From Chroococcus sp. FPU101 (GTDB lineage Bacteria > Cyanobacteriota > Cyanobacteriia > Cyanobacteriales > Microcystaceae): 64,000 nt of DNA. A model generated the notes under the pieces. It did not search any database. It was not told where the DNA came from and saw only the letters and a list, made by a program, of their open reading frames with translations. The translations under genes were made by a program, and so were the position numbers. This document shows, piece after piece, positions 1 to 8,993 of this stretch (its first letter is position 1; every line of letters starts with the position of its first letter). Location of the stretch: assembly GCF_017312365.1 (NCBI RefSeq), contig NZ_BLJI01000001.1, forward strand, positions 62,001 through 126,000, in the 5' to 3' direction.

Positions 1-398
1 TAGTTTCTCACTTCTAGAAATTCTGGTGTTACTCCTAAAACTAATTGTTTGGTGTTGCGCCCTCTATAGGTGATGAGTTCTCTTAGATTGATTTGTGGGG
101 CGACTGCTGCCACTGTCGGGACTTGTTCTGCGATCGCTTCGGCATCGGCTAAAACAAGTGTTTTAGGTGGATTTAAGGTCGTTTGTCGTTCGTTTTCGAT
201 TCCAGGAGAGACAAATAGAACATTTGGCCCTAAGGATTTAAACTGTTCGGTTGTGAGTTGTTTGGCACCTTGTCCGATCCCTATCATTAATATTACTGAA
301 GCACTCCCAATGGTGATCCCAGTTATTGTTAGGCTACTTCGCAGTTTATGAGCAATTAAGGTAGCTGATGCCATTTTGAGACTTTCTAGAATGTTCAT
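1..398 (-). CDS. MacB-type ABC transporter permease, N-terminal part (truncated by window edge)
   Basis: The minus strand is open from an ATG at 398-396 to the window edge, 132 complete codons without a stop. The protein starts MNILESLKMASATLIAHKLR, followed by a hydrophobic segment at about residues 22-43 (SLTITGITIGSASVILMIGIG) and then GAKQLTTEQFKSLGPNVLFV. This is the usual N-terminus of MacB/FtsX-type permeases: a cytoplasmic helix, TM1, then the start of the large periplasmic domain. Such proteins pair with an ATPase for lipoprotein, peptide or glycolipid export, or for envelope signalling; the partner is outside the window. There is no clear Shine-Dalgarno sequence before the ATG. The gene is divergent from the serine hydrolase gene. 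The family call is firm; the substrate is unknown. Confidence 0.85.
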   Translation of the reverse strand, partial: MNILESLKMASATLIAHKLRSSLTITGITIGSASVILMIGIGQGAKQLTTEQFKSLGPNVLFVSPGIENERQTTLNPPKTLVLADAEAIAEQVPTVAAVAPQINLRELITYRGRNTKQLVLGVTPEFLEVRN

Positions 399-559
399 GA
401 TTTTGATGATTTAAAATTTAATAATTTCATTAGGTTTGAATGGTCTTTCTGTAGTAAGCTAATTTTAAATGTTGGGTAAAGTTGCCTTTAAATGCTCTCA
501 CAAAATCTTTTTCTAGCATTTTTATCTAATCTTTTGTTAAAGAATTGAGAAATAAATTA

Positions 560-1828
560 ATGAAATATTTAGGATTGCTGAGTCAAACAGTAGCATCACT
601 GGTTTTAGCGATCGCTGTTACTGTGAGTATTTCAGAAGATGCTCAAGCTTCTTTTACAGGAACTTCTGTTAACAGCTATGAAGTAACAAATACGGTTAGC
701 GACGATTTAGATGCTCAACTTCAAAACGCTCTCGATCAAGCTTTGGATGATATTCCTGGGGCTGCTGTCGCTATTGTTAGCCCTAGAGGGACTTGGTTTG
801 GTGCTAGTGGTGCTTCTAATCTACAAACGGGAACGGAAGTAGTTTTAGAGGATCGCTTTCAAATTGGCAGTATTACCAAGACCTTTGTAGCAACGACTAT
901 TTTGCAATTAGTAGAAGAGGGGCGGTTGTCTCTTGATGATACTTTAGATCAGTGGCTTCCACCTTCAGTGGTGTCTGCTATTCCTAATCATGAAAGTATT
1001 ACGATTCGACAGCTATTGAACCATACTAGCGGACTCTCTGATTATCTAGATCCTTTATTTATACAAGCACAAACTAATATTGGTGTCTTCTTTAATGATT
1101 GGCAACCTGAAGAACTTGTCTTTTTTATTGATGGACAAGATCCTCTTTTTGAGCCTGGCGAATCTTGGGCGTATTCTAGTACTAATTATATTTTACTAGG
1201 TATGATTGCTGAATCTGTTACTAATTCTAGTATTGCGAGTGAGATTCGCTCTCGCATTCTTGAGCCACTCGATTTAGATGATACTTTCTTTGCTAATGAA
1301 GAAACGATCACTGGTGGTTTTGTTAATGGTTACTGGGATTTTGATAATAATGGTAGTCTGAATGATACTACGCCCGCTAATATGTCTTGGGCTTGGGCTG
1401 CGGGCGCGATGGTGTCTAATACTCAAGATTTAGCCCGTTTCATGGAAGCCTTACTGATTAATGATGAGTTGCTCGAACCTGAGTCTCTAGATCAAATGTT
1501 GACTTTTGTCAATGGTGGTGCTTCAGAAAATTATGCGGCTTATGGTTTAGGGATTGGTCGTTTAGAATCACCAAGACGCTTATGGTATGGACATCGAGGA
1601 CAAACACTGGGTTATCGTTCTAATTTGTTTTACTCTCCCGTTGAAGATATTATTTATGTGGAACTGATTAACTTGGTCAGTGATCGTAATATTAGTAACC
1701 CAATTTTTGCCGTTTGGCGAAACGCTGTCGATCCGACCCCTTCTGTTTCAGAGCCTGCGATGATTCCAGGATTATTAAGCCTGTTCGGGGCTGGACTATT
1801 TTTAAAATGGCAACGCCGCCACCCCTAG
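560..1828 (+). CDS. Secreted beta-lactamase-fold serine hydrolase with PEP-CTERM-like tail
   Basis: The protein has 422 residues if started at the ATG at 560. A TTG at 545 is also in frame, but the ATG has GAGA 9 bases upstream and leaves a clean signal peptide (MKYLGLLSQTVASLVLAIAV, likely cleaved after AQA at 28-30). The class C beta-lactamase/DD-peptidase fold is shown by S104-I-T-K107 (nucleophile and general base), WAYSSTNY at 203-210 (YxN position reads Y-S-S) and H345-R-G347. The last 25 residues hold SEPAMIPGLL, a hydrophobic stretch and a basic LKWQRR end. This resembles a PEP-CTERM exosortase sorting tail with the PEP box degenerated to SEP. The enzyme is probably exported and processed at the envelope. 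It may hydrolyse esters, D-peptides or beta-lactams; the substrate cannot be told. The replaced Asn in YxN weakens a strict beta-lactamase call. Confidence 0.88.
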   Translation: MKYLGLLSQTVASLVLAIAVTVSISEDAQASFTGTSVNSYEVTNTVSDDLDAQLQNALDQALDDIPGAAVAIVSPRGTWFGASGASNLQTGTEVVLEDRFQIGSITKTFVATTILQLVEEGRLSLDDTLDQWLPPSVVSAIPNHESITIRQLLNHTSGLSDYLDPLFIQAQTNIGVFFNDWQPEELVFFIDGQDPLFEPGESWAYSSTNYILLGMIAESVTNSSIASEIRSRILEPLDLDDTFFANEETITGGFVNGYWDFDNNGSLNDTTPANMSWAWAAGAMVSNTQDLARFMEALLINDELLEPESLDQMLTFVNGGASENYAAYGLGIGRLESPRRLWYGHRGQTLGYRSNLFYSPVEDIIYVELINLVSDRNISNPIFAVWRNAVDPTPSVSEPAMIPGLLSLFGAGLFLKWQRRHP

Positions 1829-1992
1829 CATCGAGCTTAAAAAAGCTTAAGTAAATATGCAAATTTTGCACAAATCGTAGGACAGACGTTTTGATAGTCG
1901 TTTTTAGCACAATTAATAATTAATATCAATAAGTTAGAAGACTTGACCTGAACAATTTGTATCTTTTTTGACCAATTGATTCAAGAGGCGGA

Positions 1993-2019
1993 AGATAGCA
2001 TAGTCTTTAAGTGCTATCT
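1993..2019. repeat. Perfect 8-bp inverted repeat
   Basis: AGATAGCA (1993-2000) and TGCTATCT (2012-2019) are exact reverse complements around an 11-base loop. The right arm is followed by CATTTTCTAG, so it could act as a weak terminator for the upstream hydrolase or as an operator. There is no long T-run, so the terminator reading is uncertain. Confidence 0.45.
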
Positions 2020-2276
2020 CATTTTCTAGTGCTTGAAGCTCAAAAGCTTGACAAAATGGTCTTTCCTAAAACTTTACAAAAATTTGATAAAAAACGCTTG
2101 GCAAAAAAGCCCTTAAAGTGGTATGTTTTTCTTAATTAAATCTAATTGACATAAGTTATCGATAAAACTTCTCTTGCTTGCGATCGGCTATAGCCAAATT
2201 TCAGACAGTGGAAGAGTTTTCACCTAAATTCAAGTATGCTTCAGCAAAAGAGTTTAGCGTGAAAGATGATTAATAT

Positions 2277-2317
2277 CATGTATATTCAATTGCTCACAAA
2301 ACTGTTGAATATATATG
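2277..2317. promoter_or_regulatory. Inverted repeat upstream of the DUF4347 exoprotein gene
   Basis: CATGTATATTCAA (2277-2289) and TTGAATATATATG (2305-2317) pair over 13 positions with one mismatch around a 15-base loop. The element ends 40 bases before the ATG at 2358, so it lies in the probable promoter or 5' leader. It could be a regulator-binding palindrome or an mRNA hairpin; no known operator consensus was recognised. Confidence 0.4.
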
Positions 2318-2357
2318 CAGTACAACATGACTAATCAAGCATAAGGTAACTCTGCCA

Positions 2358-3440
2358 ATGACTTCCCAGACAATGCCAATTTCCAATCTTTGTAGCGGAC
2401 GTAGCATGATTGTTGAACGCTTATCAAGTGATCATAAGCTAGTCAGCAGTGATTTTGAAGCAAAAAAACAGACGCTAGTCTTCATTGATCAATCAGTTAA
2501 AGATTTCATGATGCTGATGTCTGGAATTCAAGCTGATGTAGAAGCTAGACTGATCACTGCTTCTGAGGATGGAATTCAACAAATAACTCAAATTCTGAGT
2601 CAATCAACATCCGTTAAGAACGTTCATTTAATCGCTCATGGCTCATCGGGTAGTTTGAAACTCGGTTGTACTGAACTTAATATAGACAACATAGAAGAGT
2701 ATGCAGAGCAGTTGAAAAATTGGTCAAACAGCATTGGTGGAGCTTCTTTACTGATTTATGGTTGTGAAGTAGCCGCAACTCTTACAGGAATTCGTTTTCT
2801 AGAACGACTGCACCAATTGACAAAAGCCAGTATTACTGCATCAACTCAAAAAGTTGGTAGTTCTGAGCAAGGAGGAAGATGGCAACTTGACTATCAAATA
2901 GGTCAAGTGAGCAGTGAATTAACCTTTTTGCCATTTATCAAAGATCATTATTCTGGTGTTTTCGCTAACTACAATGAAAATGTTAACGGAGATATTTCTG
3001 ATGATCCAGAAAATCCTTTATTTCTTCAGTTAGCAGCAGGAGTAAATTCTCTACGGGCTACCTCATCAGCAGGTGATATTGAATATGTCACCGTCAACAT
3101 ACCAGCAGGGTTTCAACTGGAGTCAATTATACTTGCGTCCTATAATTCGACCGATGATATTGCCTTTGCTGCGGTGCAAGAGGGGACTACCTTTACTGAA
3201 TTTGGTCTGCCCTCAGAAATCGATGTTTCTAGACTTTTAGGTTGGAGTCATATCAATGCCAATCAAGTCGGTACAAATGTATTAGATAATATTGGCAGAG
3301 GGGCTGGAACCATTGGCTTTACAGGGCCTTTAGCCAGTGGAGACTATACATTCTGGTTTCAGCAAACAGGAGAACCTTCAACTTATACTTATGAGTTTAA
3401 CGTTACCCCTATAGCCAGACGACACCAGTTGTTAGCCTGA
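2358..3440 (+). CDS. DUF4347-domain exoprotein, 5' part of a frameshift-split giant gene
   Basis: This part has 360 residues. The ATG at 2358 is preceded by AAGG about 13 bases upstream. Residues ~40-191 match DUF4347 (LVFIDQSVKDF, HLIAHGSSGSLKLG, LLIYGCEVA), the domain that opens many giant cyanobacterial and proteobacterial surface proteins ending in RTX repeats. Residues ~200-355 form a beta-rich domain with YTFWFQQTGEPSTYTYEF, of unknown role. The reading frame ends RRHQLLA and stop. The adjacent frame is open from 3401 and reads TPVVSLSASPTLLREADGT straight into the Calx-beta region of the next ORF. A single missing base near 3410-3422 would restore one protein of about 2,120 residues. 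I therefore read this as the N-terminal piece of one gene. No classical signal peptide is seen, consistent with type I secretion directed by the C-terminus of the other piece. Confidence 0.8.
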   Translation: MTSQTMPISNLCSGRSMIVERLSSDHKLVSSDFEAKKQTLVFIDQSVKDFMMLMSGIQADVEARLITASEDGIQQITQILSQSTSVKNVHLIAHGSSGSLKLGCTELNIDNIEEYAEQLKNWSNSIGGASLLIYGCEVAATLTGIRFLERLHQLTKASITASTQKVGSSEQGGRWQLDYQIGQVSSELTFLPFIKDHYSGVFANYNENVNGDISDDPENPLFLQLAAGVNSLRATSSAGDIEYVTVNIPAGFQLESIILASYNSTDDIAFAAVQEGTTFTEFGLPSEIDVSRLLGWSHINANQVGTNVLDNIGRGAGTIGFTGPLASGDYTFWFQQTGEPSTYTYEFNVTPIARRHQLLA

Positions 3441-3454
3441 GTGCATCACCAACC

Positions 3455-6400
3455 TTGCTTAGAGAAGCTGACGGGACGGCATTAACCCTAACCTTTAGCT
3501 TAGATCAAGCACCGCCCCCAGAAGGCGTAACCGTCTATCTTGATAGCGAAACCGTCGATGCACTAGGTGAATTTGATATCTCTGCTCTTGAATTTACAGG
3601 GGGAGAGTTTCCTGAACCCAATGAAGATGCCAGTGGTTTTTATTTCAACATCACCGAACAGACAGCCACGATTACGATCAAGGTGTTGGATGAGGATGTG
3701 ACAGAAGGGACAGAAAACCTATCTTTCACCCTACTTCCAGGTGAAGGTTATACCGTTAATCCGAATGCTCAAACGACCACAATAACTATTGAAGAGTTAA
3801 CAACAACTATGACAACAGTTTCCTTTAACACAATTTCAGGTAGCTTTGATTCTGGCGATAATATTCTAGCCTCAGATCTAGTGCGCTCGCTAGAAGAAGG
3901 AGCCAGCCTACTCACCTTCGTCTTCAACACCGAAGGAGAAATCCCAGAAGGTGGTTTAGTCGTCGATGTCAATAGCGATCTTGATCTAACAGATTATTTT
4001 ACAGGACTTGCTAGACCTCCTTTTAGTCCAGGGGGGCAAATTCTTGAAGCGATTTACGACCCCGAAACAGGCGAGGCAACTGGCTTTAAATTCAGAATTG
4101 ACCAACCCAATGCGATCGTCAGCCTACGACTACTCAACGACGAAGAAGCAACTGGCATCGTCAACACAACATTTACCCTAGAAGCAGTAGCAGGAGCCGA
4201 ATATCAAATCGCGCCAGATGGGGACACCTCTAGCGTTACCTTCTACGATACCCTAACTAACGTTCCCAGACCAACTGTTGTACCCGAAGTCAACTTCAGC
4301 GTTTCGACAACGAATTTAGTCGAATCAGAAGAAACCTTACTCACTGTTAACTTTACGGTAGATGGTGAAATTCCTTCTGAAGGCGTGCTAGTTTCGGTAG
4401 CTGCCCTAGAGCAATTCTTAGGCGACTTCAACATCTTTGCTGGAGAAGTCGAAGGAGGAGTGTTCCCCGCCCCGAACTTCCGTTCAACAGGTTTCTTCTT
4501 CAAAATTTTGGAATCAGAAGCCAGCATTACAATTCCCATCTTCCCAGATGGCGACACTGAAGGAATTGAAAAAGTCACCCTCAGTTTGCAAGAAGCCCCT
4601 GGATATACAATCTCACCAGAAAGCACTCCGATAACTCTGACGCTTTCTGATACACCAACTTCTGAAATTCAGGTTAGTTTAAGTACTACTCCTAGCCTTC
4701 TAGTAGAAGAAAATGGAACCGTTTCTGTTCATACTTTTACTCTGAGTACTGCCCCTCCAGAAGGCGGAATTACTGTCTCAGTGAGTGTGCCGAATCTAAG
4801 TGAATTTGATTTAGCAGAGGTTGTTGTTGAAGGTGGAACGATATCCGCCGTTCGTACCGATGGTTTTGATCTCACGATTACTGCACAAACCGCAATTGTT
4901 GATTTACCTGTTGCTAATGATGGAGTAGCTGAAGGACTAGAGACAGCGACCTTTACGCTCGTTGATGGAGATGGCTATCAAATTAGCCCGACTGCTAATA
5001 GCGGTAGCTTTACGATCATTGATGTACTTGATCAAGTTGCACCACCAACAACGATCGCTGAACCTAACGATACTCTGGCTCTAGCCGTTGATACTCGACT
5101 TAGTGAATCTTATCCAAATGTTTCTTTCACCAGTACACTAGACTACGACAATACGAATCGTTATGAGGTTGAGGGCGGTTTTCTCTACGTTGATGCCAGC
5201 GAAGATGTAGATTTATACAAAGTTAATCTCACAGCAGGCGATACTATCAAAATTGATACAGACTCCAATCAATTTGGAGAAGGACGAAAAGTAGACACTT
5301 GGCTGCGGGTTTTTGACTCTGTTGGGGCCCAGTTAGCCTCCAATGATGATGGTGCGGCTCCAGATGAGATCTTTGATGCTGGATTCCAATCTTATATTGA
5401 ATTTACGGCTCCTGCTGATGGAGTCTATTACATTGGGGTCAGTCTTTACAACAATAATGGATATGATCCGCAGACTCCCGCAAGTGGTTCAGGATACTCT
5501 GAGCAAGCGATTGATGAATACGGGACAGGACAGTATACCCTTAATATTGCCCTCAATGATCCAGATGCGTTCATTGCTGAACCCACCGACATTCCACCCA
5601 GTACAGGTGCAGGGCCAGCTATTTCCTTATTTACAGTTACAGGAACTTACGGAACAGACTTTGATAATCTTGGGTTTGATATCATTGCACCTGGAATTGC
5701 CGAAACTGTTCCCGAAGATGCAGGCTCGGCTCTCAATTTAGTTTTAGTCGCTAATGGTGAAATTCCTGAAGGTGGAGTTGAAGTCTACGTCAGCAGCGAT
5801 CTGGTTTTCACTGACTACTTTGGCGGGATTGAAGAAGGAGATTACAGCGTAGCCTATGGCGGTAACCTCAACGGTAAACCATTTAGTCGCGGTGGACAAT
5901 TTCTAACTGCCGTTTACGATGAAAACGGTCAAGCAACAGGCTTTAAGTTCCTCCTAGAACAACCTTTCGCTACTATCACATTTAATCCTAGCAATCGAGA
6001 AGAAGCCGAAAGCGACGGGCCAGAAACCTTTACCTTCTCAGTCGTTGAAAGCGCAGGCTATACAGTTTCTCCAGCTAGTAGTTCTACCGTCACCTTCTAC
6101 GACACTGTAGAACAGATTCCTACTCCTACAACAACACCCGAAGCTAGTATCGCGATTAGTCCGAATGAACTAATCGAATCAGAAGAAACTGAGTTTACCA
6201 TTACTCTGAGCTTGAGTGAACCCCCACCACCCGAAGGCGTACAGGTGTATGTAAGCGGTAATGCCTTCGATTTCCTCAACGAATTCACCGTGTTTGAAGC
6301 CGAGTTTACAGGTGGTTTACCCATCTCCGATGGTGCGGTTAGTGGCTTCTACTTCCAGATGTTTGCTCAGACAGCAACCATTACACTACCTGTGTTCAAC

Positions 6401-8728
6401 AGCGTCGAAATCGCTGAAGGAATCGAGCAGTTTAATGTAGAAGTAAGACCAGGAGCAGGCTACACTGTCAATCCAGCGATGAGCAGTGCTTTGTTGACGA
6501 TCAAAGATACACCAGACTCCCAAATTCAAGTTAGCCTGACAACCGATACCGAAACTTTAATCGAGTCAGAAGGAACCGTTGCTAATCTTAACTTCAGACT
6601 CAGTGCAGCACCGCCATCTGAGGGTGTAACAGTAACAGTAAGTACGGATGGATGGAGCGAATTTGATGCTGAAACATTAGATATAACAGGTGGCGAAATT
6701 GTCGGAACAACTGCTGACAGTTTTACACTCAAAATTACAGAACAGAATGCGACTGTCACTGCCAATATTGCTGATGACGGCCAAGCAGAGCCTTCTGAGA
6801 CAGTGACTTTTACATTAGAAGCAGGAACTGGATATCAAGTCGATTCTGCTGGTAGTGAGGCAATTTTCACCATCTATGATAGTCCTGAGACCGCACCGAC
6901 TTCCACTGAAGAAACTAACGATACGATTGCCACAGCGATCGCCACAGGTTTAACATCTGTAAATACCAGTGTGACCTTTGAAGGTGAGATCGCTCAATAC
7001 GAATTTGATGATGAAAACGGTAACTCGGTACTCATTGATGCTTCAGAAGATATCGATTTCTATTCGTTAACACTTAATGCAGGTGAAACGGTAAAAATTG
7101 ATATCGATTCGATCGCTTATGAGTTAGATGGTTATAGTGCTACTCAACGACTCGACTCAGAATTACGGTTGTTTAACGCAGCAGGTGAACAGTTAGCCTT
7201 CAATGCGGATGGTTATGCTCCAGATGAACTATTTGTAGCGAACCGTGATCCTTATCTAGAATTCACTGCAACTGAGTCGGGAACCTACTATGTTGGTGTT
7301 GCTCAATGGCAAAACCGCGTTTATGATCCGCTAACAGGCGAAAATAGCAGTGGTCGAATTGATCCTAATTCTGGTCGCAATACTGGTGCTTATAACTTAG
7401 ATATCACTCTCGAGCCTATTGGTAATCCGATAGTTAGCGTGACAGCTACACCCGGTCTAATTACAGAAGCCGAAGGTACACCCGTCACCTTTAGTTTTAG
7501 TGTAGACGGCGAGATCCCAGCAGATGGTCTGATCATCGGCACCAGCGATTTATTCAGTCCGCAGTTCGACTTCAATATCGATTTTGAAGATCCGCAGTAC
7601 TTCAGTGGTATTGAATACTACGACTATCTAGAGTCACCGACTGGCGAAGTGACCGTTCTTTGGAAGATCACCGCACCAGAAGCCTTTATCAAACTTACCG
7701 CTTTTGATGATACGGTCGCTGAACTCGATGAAACCTTCACTTTAGATCTACGCACGAGAGACGGCTACGATGTTAATTCTGAGGCTGATTCTGCTTCTGT
7801 GGTGATTAGCGATGGTGTACCGAATCTAGATGATCCGATCGTTGGCATCAGCATCGAGCCAACCGAGCTTATGGAGGGTGATTCTTTAACCCTAACTTTA
7901 AATATTGTCGATGGAGTCATTCCAGAAGGCGGTTTAGAAGTTAATGTCGCCAGCGATGTGTTCGCCTCTCTAGGTGAGTTTGTTGTCTTTGAAGATGGGG
8001 AATTCCTACCCATTTATGAAGGATTTGCGGCTCAACCTGAACCGAATGCGGACGCGAGTGGTTTTATTGCGGTGATGACCGAAAATACGGCAACCATTAC
8101 TTTAGATGTATTCGATGACGGGCCAAATGAAGGCGTTGAAACCTTCACCTACAGCTTGCTCGATGGAGAAATCTATGGGGTTGATCCAGAAGCAAGTGCA
8201 GTAACCATCACTATCGACGATGGCGACGAAGGAGTGTTCAACGGAACCATAGAAGATGATCAATTCGATGCAGGAGTTACGCCAGAAGGCTTCAACGGTA
8301 GCAATGATCTCGTATTTGCGGGCGCGGGAGATGACTTAATCGATACCTCCAATGGTTTAGGAAACAATCGTCTCTACGCACAATCGGGAAATGATACTCT
8401 GTTTGTCGGTAGTAACGATCGCGCTTTTGGTGGTAGTGGAAATGATATCTTCTATCTCCTTGGCAGCAATAGTACGATTTCAGGTGGAACTGGCGAAGAG
8501 CAGTTCTGGTTAGCCTCTGCTGAATATCCAGAGTCGGCGAATACCATTACTGATTTTGAAAATGGTGTTGATGTTCTTGGCATTGGGGGTTTAGGTCTTA
8601 GCTTTGATGACTTAAGCTTCACTCAACAGGGAAATAATACTTTAATTGTTTCTGGTGAGCAAGAAATCGCTAAACTCCTCGGCATCAATACGAATCAACT
8701 CAGTGCTGATAACTTTGTTTTTAGCTAA
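3455..8728 (+). CDS. Giant Calx-beta/PPC/RTX exoprotein, 3' part of the split gene
   Basis: This part has 1757 residues from a nominal TTG. There is no ribosome site, so the start is an artefact of the frameshift at ~3410-3422. It holds an array of Calx-beta-like domains of ~110-150 residues, recognisable by EGxE followed by GxGYxxxP and a TI.D end. Two pre-peptidase C-terminal-like (PPC) domains lie at ~535-710 and ~1158-1325 (ASEDVDLYKVNL and ASEDIDFYSLTL, each with YYxGV). Residues ~1590-1757 carry RTX-type calcium-binding repeats (FAGAGDDLID, YAQSGNDTLF, FGGSGNDIFYL) and a C-terminal ITDFENGVDVLGI block typical of type I secretion targets. The family acts outside the cell as adhesins or matrix proteins. 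Composition is strongly acidic and Thr/Ser/Val rich. A ~604-residue super-module is duplicated in tandem (see repeat). A good terminator follows. Confidence 0.85.
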   Translation: MLREADGTALTLTFSLDQAPPPEGVTVYLDSETVDALGEFDISALEFTGGEFPEPNEDASGFYFNITEQTATITIKVLDEDVTEGTENLSFTLLPGEGYTVNPNAQTTTITIEELTTTMTTVSFNTISGSFDSGDNILASDLVRSLEEGASLLTFVFNTEGEIPEGGLVVDVNSDLDLTDYFTGLARPPFSPGGQILEAIYDPETGEATGFKFRIDQPNAIVSLRLLNDEEATGIVNTTFTLEAVAGAEYQIAPDGDTSSVTFYDTLTNVPRPTVVPEVNFSVSTTNLVESEETLLTVNFTVDGEIPSEGVLVSVAALEQFLGDFNIFAGEVEGGVFPAPNFRSTGFFFKILESEASITIPIFPDGDTEGIEKVTLSLQEAPGYTISPESTPITLTLSDTPTSEIQVSLSTTPSLLVEENGTVSVHTFTLSTAPPEGGITVSVSVPNLSEFDLAEVVVEGGTISAVRTDGFDLTITAQTAIVDLPVANDGVAEGLETATFTLVDGDGYQISPTANSGSFTIIDVLDQVAPPTTIAEPNDTLALAVDTRLSESYPNVSFTSTLDYDNTNRYEVEGGFLYVDASEDVDLYKVNLTAGDTIKIDTDSNQFGEGRKVDTWLRVFDSVGAQLASNDDGAAPDEIFDAGFQSYIEFTAPADGVYYIGVSLYNNNGYDPQTPASGSGYSEQAIDEYGTGQYTLNIALNDPDAFIAEPTDIPPSTGAGPAISLFTVTGTYGTDFDNLGFDIIAPGIAETVPEDAGSALNLVLVANGEIPEGGVEVYVSSDLVFTDYFGGIEEGDYSVAYGGNLNGKPFSRGGQFLTAVYDENGQATGFKFLLEQPFATITFNPSNREEAESDGPETFTFSVVESAGYTVSPASSSTVTFYDTVEQIPTPTTTPEASIAISPNELIESEETEFTITLSLSEPPPPEGVQVYVSGNAFDFLNEFTVFEAEFTGGLPISDGAVSGFYFQMFAQTATITLPVFNSVEIAEGIEQFNVEVRPGAGYTVNPAMSSALLTIKDTPDSQIQVSLTTDTETLIESEGTVANLNFRLSAAPPSEGVTVTVSTDGWSEFDAETLDITGGEIVGTTADSFTLKITEQNATVTANIADDGQAEPSETVTFTLEAGTGYQVDSAGSEAIFTIYDSPETAPTSTEETNDTIATAIATGLTSVNTSVTFEGEIAQYEFDDENGNSVLIDASEDIDFYSLTLNAGETVKIDIDSIAYELDGYSATQRLDSELRLFNAAGEQLAFNADGYAPDELFVANRDPYLEFTATESGTYYVGVAQWQNRVYDPLTGENSSGRIDPNSGRNTGAYNLDITLEPIGNPIVSVTATPGLITEAEGTPVTFSFSVDGEIPADGLIIGTSDLFSPQFDFNIDFEDPQYFSGIEYYDYLESPTGEVTVLWKITAPEAFIKLTAFDDTVAELDETFTLDLRTRDGYDVNSEADSASVVISDGVPNLDDPIVGISIEPTELMEGDSLTLTLNIVDGVIPEGGLEVNVASDVFASLGEFVVFEDGEFLPIYEGFAAQPEPNADASGFIAVMTENTATITLDVFDDGPNEGVETFTYSLLDGEIYGVDPEASAVTITIDDGDEGVFNGTIEDDQFDAGVTPEGFNGSNDLVFAGAGDDLIDTSNGLGNNRLYAQSGNDTLFVGSNDRAFGGSGNDIFYLLGSNSTISGGTGEEQFWLASAEYPESANTITDFENGVDVLGIGGLGLSFDDLSFTQQGNNTLIVSGEQEIAKLLGINTNQLSADNFVFS
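3809..7432 (+). repeat. Diverged tandem duplication of a ~1.8 kb, four-domain coding unit
   Basis: Unit 1 (3809-5617) and unit 2 (5618-7432) have the same domain order. A long Calx-beta variant comes first (GEIPEGGLVVDVNSDL versus GEIPEGGVEVYVSSDL; FSPGGQILEAIYD versus FSRGGQFLTAVYD). Then come a second Calx-beta (LVESEETLLTVNFT versus LIESEETEFTITLS), a third (SEIQVSLSTTPSLLVEENGT versus SQIQVSLTTDTETLIESEGT), and finally a PPC-like domain. Unit lengths agree within a few codons (~603 and 605). Confidence 0.8.
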
Positions 8729-8759
8729 GTGATTCTTTGGTAAAACGGTCTTAGATTAG

Positions 8760-8789
8760 GCGGTGATTAAATTGATCACCGCTTTTTTT
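8760..8789 (+). terminator. Intrinsic terminator after the giant exoprotein gene
   Basis: GCGGTGAT (8760-8767) pairs perfectly with ATCACCGC (8775-8782) around a 7-base loop and is followed directly by seven T residues (8783-8789). It lies 32 bases past the stop codon and should separate this transcript from the next exoprotein gene. Confidence 0.9.
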
Positions 8790-8912
8790 GGCAGCCGTAA
8801 AAAAGAATACACAAATCGACTATAATAAAATTGGTTGTCATTGAAATCTTAATTTTTCTTGCTGCTTTATATTCAAGTTTTTTCTCAAAAGCTAATGTCA
8901 GTTTTCGTAATC

Positions 8913-8939
8913 TTCAGTGACGAAATATTCAGTGACGAA
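8913..8939. repeat. 12-bp direct repeat with 3-base spacer
   Basis: TTCAGTGACGAA occurs at 8913-8924 and again at 8928-8939 (period 15), 55 bases upstream of the ATG at 8994. It lies in the leader or promoter region of the small exoprotein gene and could be a regulator site or a short slippage duplication. A TATAAT-like hexamer sits farther up at 8821-8826, without a convincing -35 partner. Confidence 0.5.
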
Positions 8940-8993
8940 CAAGAATCAAGTTAAACCGAAATATTGTTGATTTTTACTAAGGAATAAACCTAT

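Larger units (their letters stand above)
1829..2357. other. Non-coding stretch between serine hydrolase and DUF4347 gene
   Basis: I see no credible gene in these 529 bases on either strand. They hold two good inverted repeats, listed separately (1993-2019 and 2277-2317). A weak AAGCTT-type hairpin just after the hydrolase stop could be a poor terminator. No tRNA-like fold or insertion-sequence ends were recognised. Confidence 0.6.

Noticed and set aside
70-351. Plus-strand 93-codon reading frame
   Set aside because: It is antisense to the MacB-like permease, whose minus-strand translation is clearly homologous to a known family.
560-1828. Calling the serine hydrolase a true class C beta-lactamase resistance gene
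   Set aside because: The YxN motif reads YSS and the protein has a PEP-CTERM-like tail. The fold is shared by esterases and peptidases, so no resistance claim is supported.
1692-1910. Minus-strand reading frame over the end of the serine hydrolase
   Set aside because: It overlaps the PEP-CTERM-like tail coding region and shows no recognisable family features or ribosome site.
3395-3455. Programmed -1 ribosomal frameshifting joining the DUF4347 and Calx-beta frames
   Set aside because: No X-XXY-YYZ slippery heptamer is in phase near the junction and no strong downstream structure is visible. A missing base explains it more simply.
3455-8728. RTX toxin (haemolysin) annotation
   Set aside because: RTX repeats only show calcium binding and type I secretion. 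The rest is Calx-beta/PPC adhesin-like, with no toxin domain.
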